Below are positions 53,951 through 62,850 of a stretch of 64,000 nucleotides of DNA, in pieces. A program made the position numbers and the translations under genes. The notes under the pieces were generated by a model, which worked only from the letters and a program-made list of their open reading frames with translations, made no database searches and was not told the origin of the DNA. Location: the NCBI RefSeq assembly GCF_035666175.1, contig NZ_CP142016.1, forward strand, positions 1 through 64,000, written 5' to 3'. The DNA comes from Riemerella anatipestifer (GTDB taxonomy: Bacteria > Bacteroidota > Bacteroidia > Flavobacteriales > Weeksellaceae). Within the stretch, counting starts at the first letter, position 1; every line of letters starts with the position of its first letter.

Positions 53951-56524
53951 ATGGAAGAACAATATCAGAAAGGAGAAACACTGAAAAAAGTTTCAAGATT
54001 ATATAAAGATTGGTTTTTAGATTACGCATCTTATGTGATATTAGACCGTGCCATTCCTTCTATTTTTGATGGTTTCAAACCTGTACAAAGGAGGATTATG
54101 CACTCTATGAAAGAGTTAGAAGACGGTCGTTACAACAAGGTGGCGAACATCGTAGGGAATACAATGAAATATCACCCTCACGGTGATGCTTCCATTACAG
54201 ATGCAATGGTTCAGATTGGTCAAAAAGAACTCCTTATAGACACACAAGGTAACTGGGGAAATGTCTATACTGGCGACTCCGCTGCTGCTGCTAGATATAT
54301 AGAGGCGAGGCTAACTCCTTTTGCATTAGAAGTTGTATTCAACCCAAAAACGACTCACTGGGTAAAATCTTATGACGGCAGAAATAATGAACCTATAGAT
54401 TTACCTGTTAAGTTTCCGTTACTTCTCGCTCAAGGTGTGGAAGGTATTGGTGTAGGGCTTTCTACTAAAGTGATGCCTCACAACTTTAATGAACTGATAG
54501 AAGCCTCTATTGCATATCTTAAAGGAAAGAAATTCCAGCTTTATCCAGACTTTATGACGGGTGGTATGCTAGATGTTAGCAACTATAACGATGGCGAAAG
54601 AGGTGGAAGATTAAGGGCGAGAGCTAGGATTATCCAAAAAGATAAGCATACTTTATGCATTACTGAACTTCCGTTTTCCAAAACGACTAGCGACTTGATT
54701 GATAGTATAATCAAAGCTAACGAGAAAGGAAAGATTAAAATCAAAAAGATAGAAGATAACACTTCTGACCAGGTAGAAATCAACATTCATCTTAATAATG
54801 ATGTTTCGCCTGATAAGATGATAGATGCCTTGTATGCGTTTACAGATTGTGAAATTTCCATTTCGCCCAACGCTTGTGTTATCGTAGGCGATAAACCGAT
54901 GTTCTTGAGTGTTTCGGAAATTTTAAAGAGAAATACAGACCACACCGTTTCTCTTCTAAAAAGAGAACTAGAAATAGAACTTGGAGAGTTGGAAGACAAG
55001 TGGCATTTTGCTTCTCTAGAAAGAATCTTTATTGAAAACGAAATTTACCAAGAGATTAAAGGCAAAGACTCTAAAGAAGCGGTTTACGAAGCCATTAACT
55101 TAGCCCTTCAACCTTTTACCAAAAACTTAATGAGAGAGGTGGTTACCGAGGATATTATTCGTCTTACGGAGCTTCCGTTTATGCGTATTTCTAGATATGA
55201 TAGAGATAAAGCATTAGAAAATATTGCCGCTCTTGAAGGTAAAATGGAGGAAGTTAAGCATCACTTAGCTCATTTGGTAGAGTATGCCATCAATTATTTC
55301 CTTAATATTAAAAAAAAATTTGGTAAGGATAAAGAACGCCGAACAGAACTTAGAGTTTTTGATACTATTGATGCCACAAAAGTAGCCGTAGCTAACGAAA
55401 AATTCTATGTTAATAGGGCAGAGGGCTTTATAGGAACATCACTTCGAAAAGACGAGTATGTGTTTGATTGCTCCGATATAGACGATATTATTACCTTCAG
55501 AAAAGATGGGGTAATGCAAGTAACTAAGGTAGAACCCAAAACTTTTGTGGGCAAAGATATTATACACACAGGCGTTTGGAAAAAAAATGATAAACGCACC
55601 GTTTATAATATGATTTACCGAGAGGGCAAAACGGGACCTTACTATATGAAAAGGTTTTCTGTAACCTCCATCACAAGAAATACCGAATATCCTTTAGCTT
55701 CTGAAGCTAAAGGTTCAGAAGTACTTTACTTCTCCGCTAATCCTAATGGAGAAGCAGAGGTAGTAACGGTTCTTTTGAAGCCTAATGCTAGAATACGAAA
55801 AAATAAAATAGAGATAGACTTTTCAGATTTAGCCATTAAGGGTAGAAATTCTAGAGGAAATCTAGTCACCAAATATGCCGTAAAAAAGGTAGATTTGAAG
55901 GAAGAAGGCGTTTCCACATTAGCACCTAGGAAAATATGGTTTGATGAAACAGTGAGAAGGCTTAATGCCGATGCAAGAGGTACATTATTAGGCAGTTTCA
56001 AAGGAGATGATAAAATACTTACCATCAATACCAAAGGAGAAGCTAAACTAATGACTTTTGATTTGATGAATCGCTTTGATGATGAGTATCTAGTACTTGA
56101 AAAATGGAGACCAGACCAACCTATTACTTGTATCTACTATGATGGCGAGAAGGAAATCTATTTCATTAAGAGATTCTTACTAGATAACACCCTTAATCCT
56201 CAAGTATTTATGCCTAGTGAACACCCAAAATCCTTTATTGAATTTGTGGGCGCTCAAGACGGTTGTACTGCAGAAATTATCTTCGGAAAAGACAAAACAG
56301 GCAAAGAAAAAGACCCTGAAATTGTAGATATAGACGAGTTTATAGCAGTTAAAGGGATTAAAGCAATGGGCAATCAGTTTGTTAAGGAAAAAGTGAAATC
56401 CATCAATATTACCATTCCAGAAAGAGAGGATGAAGAAGAACCCGAAATAGAAGAAAAAGAACAGTCTAATGATTCTGACGATATACCAGAAGAAGGTATT
56501 ATAGGAGATTTATTTGGAGGCTAG
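53951..56524 (+). CDS. parC: DNA topoisomerase IV subunit A
   Basis: Breakage-reunion subunit. The 857-residue protein has the active-site tyrosine in DSAAAARYIEARLTPFA (about residue 116), the QRRIMHSM and KYHPHGDASITDAMVQ segments, and a C-terminal domain of blade-like repeats ending in an acidic tail (EDEEEPEIEEKEQSNDSDD). The ParC/GyrA choice is based on the C-terminal domain and the parE neighbour. Confidence 0.93.
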   Translation: MEEQYQKGETLKKVSRLYKDWFLDYASYVILDRAIPSIFDGFKPVQRRIMHSMKELEDGRYNKVANIVGNTMKYHPHGDASITDAMVQIGQKELLIDTQGNWGNVYTGDSAAAARYIEARLTPFALEVVFNPKTTHWVKSYDGRNNEPIDLPVKFPLLLAQGVEGIGVGLSTKVMPHNFNELIEASIAYLKGKKFQLYPDFMTGGMLDVSNYNDGERGGRLRARARIIQKDKHTLCITELPFSKTTSDLIDSIIKANEKGKIKIKKIEDNTSDQVEINIHLNNDVSPDKMIDALYAFTDCEISISPNACVIVGDKPMFLSVSEILKRNTDHTVSLLKRELEIELGELEDKWHFASLERIFIENEIYQEIKGKDSKEAVYEAINLALQPFTKNLMREVVTEDIIRLTELPFMRISRYDRDKALENIAALEGKMEEVKHHLAHLVEYAINYFLNIKKKFGKDKERRTELRVFDTIDATKVAVANEKFYVNRAEGFIGTSLRKDEYVFDCSDIDDIITFRKDGVMQVTKVEPKTFVGKDIIHTGVWKKNDKRTVYNMIYREGKTGPYYMKRFSVTSITRNTEYPLASEAKGSEVLYFSANPNGEAEVVTVLLKPNARIRKNKIEIDFSDLAIKGRNSRGNLVTKYAVKKVDLKEEGVSTLAPRKIWFDETVRRLNADARGTLLGSFKGDDKILTINTKGEAKLMTFDLMNRFDDEYLVLEKWRPDQPITCIYYDGEKEIYFIKRFLLDNTLNPQVFMPSEHPKSFIEFVGAQDGCTAEIIFGKDKTGKEKDPEIVDIDEFIAVKGIKAMGNQFVKEKVKSINITIPEREDEEEPEIEEKEQSNDSDDIPEEGIIGDLFGG

Positions 56525-56565
56525 AGGTATATAAATGTTTTATGTTGGTTTTAAAGTAGAAATAT

Positions 56566-58773
56566 ATGGTTTACGATTTAGAAAAAGAAAATAAAGAGAT
56601 TTTGGCAAGGTATAAGGATCTAATATCCAATACTTACAGAACTCTCAACGAAGAGCAAAATAAGCTCATTCGTAAAGCTTTTGATATAGCACTAGATGCA
56701 CACAAAGATCAAAGGCGAAAAACAGGAGAGCCATATATCTACCATCCAATCGCTGTAGCCAAAATAGTCGCTGAAGAGATAGGTTTGGGAGCAACTTCCA
56801 TTGCTTGTGCTTTATTGCACGATGTTATAGAAGATAGCGATTATACCTATGAAGACATCAAAAAGATATTCGGAGAGAAGATAGCCAGTATCGTTAATGG
56901 ATTAACGAAAATTTCGGTGATGAACAACCAGAATATTTCTATACAATCCGAAAATTACCGAAAGTTGTTACTTACATTATCCGAAGATTTTAGGGTTATT
57001 TTGGTTAAAATTGCAGACCGCCTACATAATATAAGGACGCTGGATAGTATGCGTCCAGACAAACAGAAAAAAATAGCTTCCGAAACGGTTTACATCTATG
57101 CTCCATTAGCTCACAGGCTGGGACTTTATAATATTAAATCTGAGTTAGAAGATTTATCTCTAAAATATAATAATCCTGAAGTTTATACAGAAATTACCAG
57201 CAAACTAGATTTAGCCAAAGAACAAAGAGAAGGCTATCTAGAAGAATTTAAAAATGAAGTTTCCGAATATCTTTCTAAAGAAGAATTAGATTTCAAAATA
57301 AAAGGAAGAACCAAAGCTATTAGCTCCATTTATAGAAAAATGTTGAAGCAAAATGTTGGCTTTGAGGAGGTTTATGATAATTACGCTATTAGGATTATTT
57401 ACAAATCTGACCTTAAAAACGAGAAGTTTTTAGCGTGGAAAATCTATTCCATTGTTACAGACCTTTATAAGAGTAACCCTCAAAGAATGCGAGATTGGAT
57501 TTCTGCTCCTCGTTCCACTGGATATGAAAGTCTTCACCTCACGGTATTAGGTCCTGACAACAAGTGGATAGAGGTTCAAATCCGTTCCGAAAGAATGGAC
57601 GAAATTGCTGAAAAAGGGGTAGCGGCTCATTATAAATATAAGGAAGGGTTCAGACGAAATAGTGATGATACCAATTTTGAGCAATGGGTAACTCAGATTA
57701 GGGAGGTTCTTGAAAATCAGGAAATGATGTCAACCTCCGAGCTGCTAGATGATATCAAGCTTAATCTCTATTCTAAAGAAGTTTTTGTTTTCACTCCAAA
57801 AGGCGAGGTTACTATTTTACCTAAAAATGCTACCGCATTAGACTTTGCGTTTTCTGTGCATACAGATTTGGGTATGAAATGTTTAGGAGCTAAAATTAAC
57901 GGAAAGTTAGTTCCAATTAGTTATGTACTAAAAAATGGAGACCAAATAGAAATTCTATCTTCTAACAATCAAAGACCTAAACAAGACTGGCTAGACTTTG
58001 TAGTAACTTCCAAAGCTAAATCAAAGATTAAGAATGCTTTAAATATAGAAAGAAACCAGCGTGTTGCGGAAGGAAAGGAAATTCTACAAAGAAAACTGAA
58101 AAGTGCTAAAATTGCATTTAGTGAGGAGGAGGTTAATAATCTACAAAAATATTTTGCACTCAAGACCTCACAAGAGTTATTTCTTAAATTTCATGATGGT
58201 AGCCTAGATATAGGTGATTTGAAAAGATATTCGGAAAGAAAAAGTATCTTCTCATCACTTCTTCAAAAATTCCGAAAAATCTCAACCAAATCTCAAAATA
58301 TAAAAGAGGAAAATCCTTATCAAAACCTCGATTTAATTGTTTTTAGTAAAGATGAAGAAAAACTCAACCATACTTTTGCCAAGTGTTGTACAGTAGTGCC
58401 AGGAGATAAGATATTTGGTTTTTTAACCATTTCTGATGGTATTAAGGTACATAATGATAACTGTCCAAACGCTGTAAATCTACGAGCTAACTATGATTAT
58501 CGTGTTTTAACCGCAAAATGGGTAAATGCTGAGAGCTTTAGTAACCGTGTTAAAGTACAGGTAGAAGGTTTGGATAGAATGGGAATGATAAATGATATTA
58601 CCAAAATTATTACTAATGCGATGAGCATTGACATGAGGAGCTTTAGTATCGAGTCTACCGATGGGATTTTCACAGGGCAAATAAGCCTAGAAGTTAAAAG
58701 TAAAGACCAACTAGAGGAAACTATTAAACACCTCAGAAGGATAGAGGGAGTCACTAGTGTAAAAAGAATCTAA
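56566..58773 (+). CDS. Bifunctional (p)ppGpp synthetase/hydrolase (Rel/SpoT)
   Basis: Makes and degrades the stringent-response alarmone. The 735-residue protein has the hydrolase HD motif LLHDVIEDSDYTYEDI (about residues 84-99), the synthetase domain with KGRTKAISSIYRKM and YDNYAIRIIY, RDWISAPRSTGYESLHLTV, then TGS (EVFVFTPKGEVTILPKNATA) and a C-terminal ACT domain (VEGLDRMGMINDITKII). Both active sites look intact. Downstream of parC by 41 bp. Confidence 0.95.
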   Translation: MVYDLEKENKEILARYKDLISNTYRTLNEEQNKLIRKAFDIALDAHKDQRRKTGEPYIYHPIAVAKIVAEEIGLGATSIACALLHDVIEDSDYTYEDIKKIFGEKIASIVNGLTKISVMNNQNISIQSENYRKLLLTLSEDFRVILVKIADRLHNIRTLDSMRPDKQKKIASETVYIYAPLAHRLGLYNIKSELEDLSLKYNNPEVYTEITSKLDLAKEQREGYLEEFKNEVSEYLSKEELDFKIKGRTKAISSIYRKMLKQNVGFEEVYDNYAIRIIYKSDLKNEKFLAWKIYSIVTDLYKSNPQRMRDWISAPRSTGYESLHLTVLGPDNKWIEVQIRSERMDEIAEKGVAAHYKYKEGFRRNSDDTNFEQWVTQIREVLENQEMMSTSELLDDIKLNLYSKEVFVFTPKGEVTILPKNATALDFAFSVHTDLGMKCLGAKINGKLVPISYVLKNGDQIEILSSNNQRPKQDWLDFVVTSKAKSKIKNALNIERNQRVAEGKEILQRKLKSAKIAFSEEEVNNLQKYFALKTSQELFLKFHDGSLDIGDLKRYSERKSIFSSLLQKFRKISTKSQNIKEENPYQNLDLIVFSKDEEKLNHTFAKCCTVVPGDKIFGFLTISDGIKVHNDNCPNAVNLRANYDYRVLTAKWVNAESFSNRVKVQVEGLDRMGMINDITKIITNAMSIDMRSFSIESTDGIFTGQISLEVKSKDQLEETIKHLRRIEGVTSVKRI

Positions 58774-58803
58774 TTTTTTAATTTGATAAAAGATAAATAT
58801 TTT

Positions 58804-60156
58804 ATGGAACAACCTAAAATTCATTTAACTCCAGCAGATAAGTATATTGTAAGACCAGTAAATAAGTTTATTAGTAAATCCACAACGGGTGGTATAGTGT
58901 TATTTATTGCGGCTTTAATTGCGATATTTTTCGCTAATTCTGAATGGAGTGAAGAGTATAACCATTTTTGGCATCAGCATATAGTAATTAGTCTAGGCGA
59001 ATTTTCTTTAGACCTATCATTACACCATTGGATAAATGATGGACTCATGGCCATATTCTTCTTTGTAGTAGGGTTAGAGCTTAAACGAGAACTTACCAAT
59101 GGAGAATTAGCTTCACCCAAAAAAGCAATGCTCCCAATTATAGCAGCTATTGGAGGTATGGTTTTTCCTGCCCTTATTTATACTTTCTTTAATAACGGAA
59201 CAGATGCTGCACACGGTTGGGGAATTCCTATGGCAACAGATATTGCCTTTGCACTTGGCGTAATGTACCTACTGGGAAATAAAGTACCTTTACCATTAAA
59301 AGTATTTTTAACGGCTTTAGCCATTGTAGATGATTTGGGAGCAGTTTTGGTAATCGCTATATTTTATACCAATGAACTACATATGGGATACCTAAGCCTG
59401 GGGCTTGGTATTTTTGCATTGATGCTTTTCTCTAATAAAATGGGCGTTAAAAGTATTATTCATTATGCTATATTGGGGATAGGAGGCGTTTGGCTTTGCT
59501 TCTTGATGTCAGGGGTGCATGCTACTATTGCTGCTGTTTTAGCTGCTTTTACAATCCCTGCTAGTGCTAGAGTTAATGAAAGTTATTTTGTCTATAAAAT
59601 GAGAGAACTTAGAGATAAATTTCTAAGTATAGACCCTGATGAAAAACACGAAGACTTAACTGATGAGCAAATTCGTGTGGTGGAAGATATGCATGAATTA
59701 ACAAGAGAAACAATACCACCTTCTCAGCGTTTAGAACACGGTATGCATAGTTTTGTAAGCTTTATTGTGATGCCTATTTTTGCATTATGTAACGCGGCTA
59801 TTCCTATCTCTTTTGATAATGGTTTGAGTTTAGTTACTATTGGAGTTATTTTGGGATTATTACTCGGAAAAGTACTAGGTATATTTGGATTATTAGGTGC
59901 TTTGATAAAACTGAAAATAGTTAAAAAAACAGAAGGCTTATCTATGAAAAATCTGTTAGGAGTTGCTTTTTTAGCTTCTATAGGATTTACGATGTCTTTA
60001 TTTATCACAGAATTAGCCTTTGATACTAAACTACACCCAGAGTATGTTCCAGAGGCTAAAATGGGGATTATTATAGCTTCTCTCATCGGTGGAATTGTAG
60101 GTTATCTTATATTAAATACCAATAAAGAAGAGAAAAAAGGAGGAGAAAATATTTAG
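58804..60156 (+). CDS. nhaA: Na+/H+ antiporter NhaA
   Basis: Electrogenic sodium-proton antiporter in the inner membrane. The 450-residue protein has 11-12 hydrophobic segments, ATDIAFALGVMYLLG, LAIVDDLGAVLVIAIFY with the two essential aspartates, and MSGVHATIAAVLAAF. The start is the ATG at 58804 (MEQPKIHL). A strong terminator follows. The cytoplasmic loop DPDEKHEDLTDEQIRVV is longer than in E. coli NhaA. Confidence 0.96.
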   Translation: MEQPKIHLTPADKYIVRPVNKFISKSTTGGIVLFIAALIAIFFANSEWSEEYNHFWHQHIVISLGEFSLDLSLHHWINDGLMAIFFFVVGLELKRELTNGELASPKKAMLPIIAAIGGMVFPALIYTFFNNGTDAAHGWGIPMATDIAFALGVMYLLGNKVPLPLKVFLTALAIVDDLGAVLVIAIFYTNELHMGYLSLGLGIFALMLFSNKMGVKSIIHYAILGIGGVWLCFLMSGVHATIAAVLAAFTIPASARVNESYFVYKMRELRDKFLSIDPDEKHEDLTDEQIRVVEDMHELTRETIPPSQRLEHGMHSFVSFIVMPIFALCNAAIPISFDNGLSLVTIGVILGLLLGKVLGIFGLLGALIKLKIVKKTEGLSMKNLLGVAFLASIGFTMSLFITELAFDTKLHPEYVPEAKMGIIIASLIGGIVGYLILNTNKEEKKGGENI

Positions 60157-60180
60157 AGTTTTCTAATCAATATTATAATA

Positions 60181-60221
60181 GAAATAAGCGGAAAAGTAAT
60201 ATTTTCCGCTTATTTCTTTTT
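60181..60221 (+). terminator. Rho-independent terminator after nhaA
   Basis: GAAATAAGCGGAAAA (60181-60195) pairs perfectly with TTTTCCGCTTATTTC (60202-60216), 15 pairs with a 6-base loop, then T. Confidence 0.95.
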
Positions 60222-60242
60222 AAATGCTTAGTCTCAATTTTT

Positions 60243-60636
60243 CTAGTAATGAAAATCTTTTATTTTTGACTCTTTTATTACAATTATATTTTTTAATATT
60301 CCTTTTATATTTTGTTTTAGTAAACTTTGAATTTTTATATTTTCAGTAATTATAATTTTTTCACCGTTTTCATAAAACACTATCTGAATCAATATTACTG
60401 CTAAACTTTTTTATTTCAACATCATTCCAAGCTCCAATTCCATAAAATACGCTTTTCTTTTTTTCTCCTTTTTGTAACTCAGTTATTATGGAGTTTTGTT
60501 TTTCTTTTTGAGTAATGAAACTTCCATAAACCAAAATGTTTCTACTTTTTTGGGTGTCATTTTTCAGAATTAAAGTTCTCACAGGATCACAACTAATTGT
60601 AATCATAAGAACAAAAATCAATGTTAATTTATTCAT
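60243..60636 (-). pseudogene. Small lipoprotein gene with a one-base frameshift
   Basis: From ATG (60636) the frame encodes a lipoprotein signal (KLTLIFVLMITISC), then DPVRTLILKNDTQKSRNILV and so on, and stops after 88 residues at 60370. In the next frame a clean continuation reads FYENGEKIIITENIKIQSLL, then KQNIKGILKN to TAG at 60243. Total length 394 nt is three times 131 plus one, consistent with a single extra base in the A4 run at 60374-60377. Repaired, it would be about 130 residues. Not recognised by family. A sequencing error is possible. Confidence 0.7.
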
Positions 60637-60655
60637 TAAAGATAAACACCATTTT

Positions 60656-60826
60656 TTATAAAGCTTTCGCTAATAGATAAATTACAGAAAGATATAAACA
60701 AATCATCAGTATTGTAAATCTTACAATATATTTCCTTCCATTTCTTTCAAAAACATAATACAAAAATGGAAGCGGAATGAAGAATAGCCCAATCAGCAAG
60801 CAAAAAATTAAAAATCCTACTCTCAC
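60656..60826 (-). CDS. Tiny hydrophobic membrane ORF (GTG start)
   Basis: 56 codons from GTG (60826) to TAA: MRVGFLIFCLLIGLFFIPLP, then FLYYVFERNGRKYIVRF and a second hydrophobic stretch TILMICLYLSVIYLLAKAL. Two membrane segments with a basic loop between them look coherent as a real protein. It is 19 bp upstream of the broken lipoprotein gene on the same strand. No start other than GTG is available. Confidence 0.45.
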   Translation of the reverse strand: MRVGFLIFCLLIGLFFIPLPFLYYVFERNGRKYIVRFTILMICLYLSVIYLLAKAL

Positions 60827-60864
60827 TTTATTTGACTAAATACTTTTATCAATACAATACTAAT

Positions 60865-61800
60865 TTACAACATCTTCAGGTTATTTACCTCAAGTTCGGT
60901 AAGGATACGCCAATGGCCTCTTTTGATATTTTTCTTGGTAAGCCCTGCAAACATCACTCTATCTAACGCCTCAACTTCGTAGCCTAACCTTTGGAATATC
61001 CTTCTAATCACTCTATTCCAACCGATATGAATTTCTATCCCAATTTCATTTTTAGGTTTACCGTCTATATAAGAAATGCTATCCACCTCTGCAACACCTT
61101 CTTCCAATCTAATCCCTTTGGCTATAGTCGCCATATCTTCGCCTGTAAGCTTTCTGTCTAAAGTAACATGGTAAATTTTCTTGATATTGAAAGAAGGGTG
61201 AGTAAGTTTCTTGGTAAGATGTCCATCATTAGTGAGTAGAATAACGCCCGTTGTTTGCCTATCCAAACGTCCCACAGGGAAAATTCTATATGGAGAAGCA
61301 TTTGCCGTTAAATCCATTACTGTTTTTCTAGCTTTCTCATCTTTTGTAGTAGAGATGTAACCTTTAGGTTTGTTGAGAAGTACATACACAGGCTTTTCAG
61401 GTGTAATACTTTGCCCATCAAAAACCACTTTATCTGTCTTTTGCACTTGATAGCCTAGTTCGGTTACTACTTTACCATTGATTTCAACTAAACCTTGCTG
61501 TATTAATTCGTCAGCCTCTCGTCTGCTACAAATCCCTGAATTAGCAATATATTTATTAAGTCTAATGGTATCTTTAGGCTGTTGTACAAGTTTATTTATT
61601 CTTCTTTTTTGGACAAAAGCTCTAGCTCTGTCGGCTTCTTTATCATCAAATCTTCTTCCACCTCTGCGGTCTCCTTTTACATATTTATCTCTAGAATCAA
61701 AATCTCTACCTCCTAATTTTGAGCCACGAGAGTTCTCAGTATTCCCTCTTTTTTGATTTGTTCTTGATTTTCCTGAAAAATTTTTGCGTTCTCTGCTCAT
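60865..61800 (-). CDS. RsuA/RluB-family rRNA pseudouridine synthase
   Basis: 311 residues: a basic, disordered N-terminal extension rich in Arg, Lys, Gly and Ser (about residues 1-75), an S4 RNA-binding domain (IRLNKYIANSGICSRREADE at about 78-97), then the RsuA-type catalytic domain. The catalytic aspartate is in FPVGRLDRQTTGVILLTNDG, with RRIFQRLGYEVEALDRV near the end. RluB (23S U2605) is the likeliest assignment; the exact target is not visible. Confidence 0.92.
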   Translation of the reverse strand: MSRERKNFSGKSRTNQKRGNTENSRGSKLGGRDFDSRDKYVKGDRRGGRRFDDKEADRARAFVQKRRINKLVQQPKDTIRLNKYIANSGICSRREADELIQQGLVEINGKVVTELGYQVQKTDKVVFDGQSITPEKPVYVLLNKPKGYISTTKDEKARKTVMDLTANASPYRIFPVGRLDRQTTGVILLTNDGHLTKKLTHPSFNIKKIYHVTLDRKLTGEDMATIAKGIRLEEGVAEVDSISYIDGKPKNEIGIEIHIGWNRVIRRIFQRLGYEVEALDRVMFAGLTKKNIKRGHWRILTELEVNNLKML

Positions 61801-61970
61801 ACTTGTGACTAATTATGTTTTGCAAAGATACAATTTTTTAGAGGTTATTAGAGGCTACTTATAAAATTAGATGTTTGTGTGAGATACTTGGATAGACTTT
61901 TTATCACTAAATTCCACTAAAATTTGTAACACTTTTTATAATAGAGCTACTTATACAAGAAAAAATTATT

Positions 61971-62846
61971 ATGAACTTGAAAATTTCAAATTTAACCAAA
62001 GCTTATAGCAATGGAGTGAAAGCCCTTAATGGAGTTAATTTAGAAATAGGGAACGGAATGTTTGGGCTATTAGGACCCAATGGAGCAGGTAAGTCATCTT
62101 TAATGAGAACTATTGCGACTCTACAAATGCCAGATGAAGGCGAAATTTATTTTGGAGACATCAATGTTTTAGAGGACAAAATGGCATTGAGGAAGGTGCT
62201 AGGCTATCTTCCTCAAGAGTTTGGGGTTTATCCAAATATGTCAGCTCAAAGTTTATTAGATTATTTTGCTCGTTTAAAAGGAATTACCAATGCTTCCGAA
62301 AGAGAAACTATGATTAAAGAAGTGCTACAAATTACCAACTTGTACGAAGTGAAAGATAAAAGTGTGAGTGGATATTCTGGCGGTATGAAACAAAGATTTG
62401 GTATTGCTCAATTGTTACTCAATAATCCTCAATTGATTATAGTAGATGAGCCTACGGCAGGGCTAGACCCTTCGGAAAGAAGTCGTTTCCTTAATGTTTT
62501 GAGAGAAATTGGCACTAAGCATACCGTTATATTTTCTACCCATATAGTAGATGATGTAAGAGAGCTTTGTAATGACTTAGCGGTGCTTAACGGCGGAAAG
62601 ATACTTTTTAGAGGAACACCTAAGCAAGGGGAAGAAATGTTGAAAGGAAAAGTGTGGAGCCGTATTATCAATCGAGAGGATTATGATGATTTTAATGAAA
62701 AATACAACTTGCTTTCCTCTAAATTTAATGAAGACAATACACTCAATATAAGGGTTTATGCTGAACAGCAACCTAATGAAACCTTTGAGGAAGTGAAGCC
62801 TATGTTAGAAGATGTTTACTTTGTTTCACTAAAAAACGACCAATAG
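61971..62846 (+). CDS. ABC transporter ATP-binding protein
   Basis: 291 residues: Walker A GLLGPNGAGKSSLMRTI (about residues 34-50), Q-loop LPQEFGVYPN, signature SGYSGGMKQRFGIAQ, Walker B LIIVDEPTAGLDP and H-loop FSTHIVDD. The C-terminal 60 residues extend past the usual core. It is the ATPase of an export-type or gliding/antibiotic-type ABC-2 system with the permease gene that begins five bases after it. Confidence 0.95.
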   Translation: MNLKISNLTKAYSNGVKALNGVNLEIGNGMFGLLGPNGAGKSSLMRTIATLQMPDEGEIYFGDINVLEDKMALRKVLGYLPQEFGVYPNMSAQSLLDYFARLKGITNASERETMIKEVLQITNLYEVKDKSVSGYSGGMKQRFGIAQLLLNNPQLIIVDEPTAGLDPSERSRFLNVLREIGTKHTVIFSTHIVDDVRELCNDLAVLNGGKILFRGTPKQGEEMLKGKVWSRIINREDYDDFNEKYNLLSSKFNEDNTLNIRVYAEQQPNETFEEVKPMLEDVYFVSLKNDQ

Positions 62847-62850
62847 GCTT

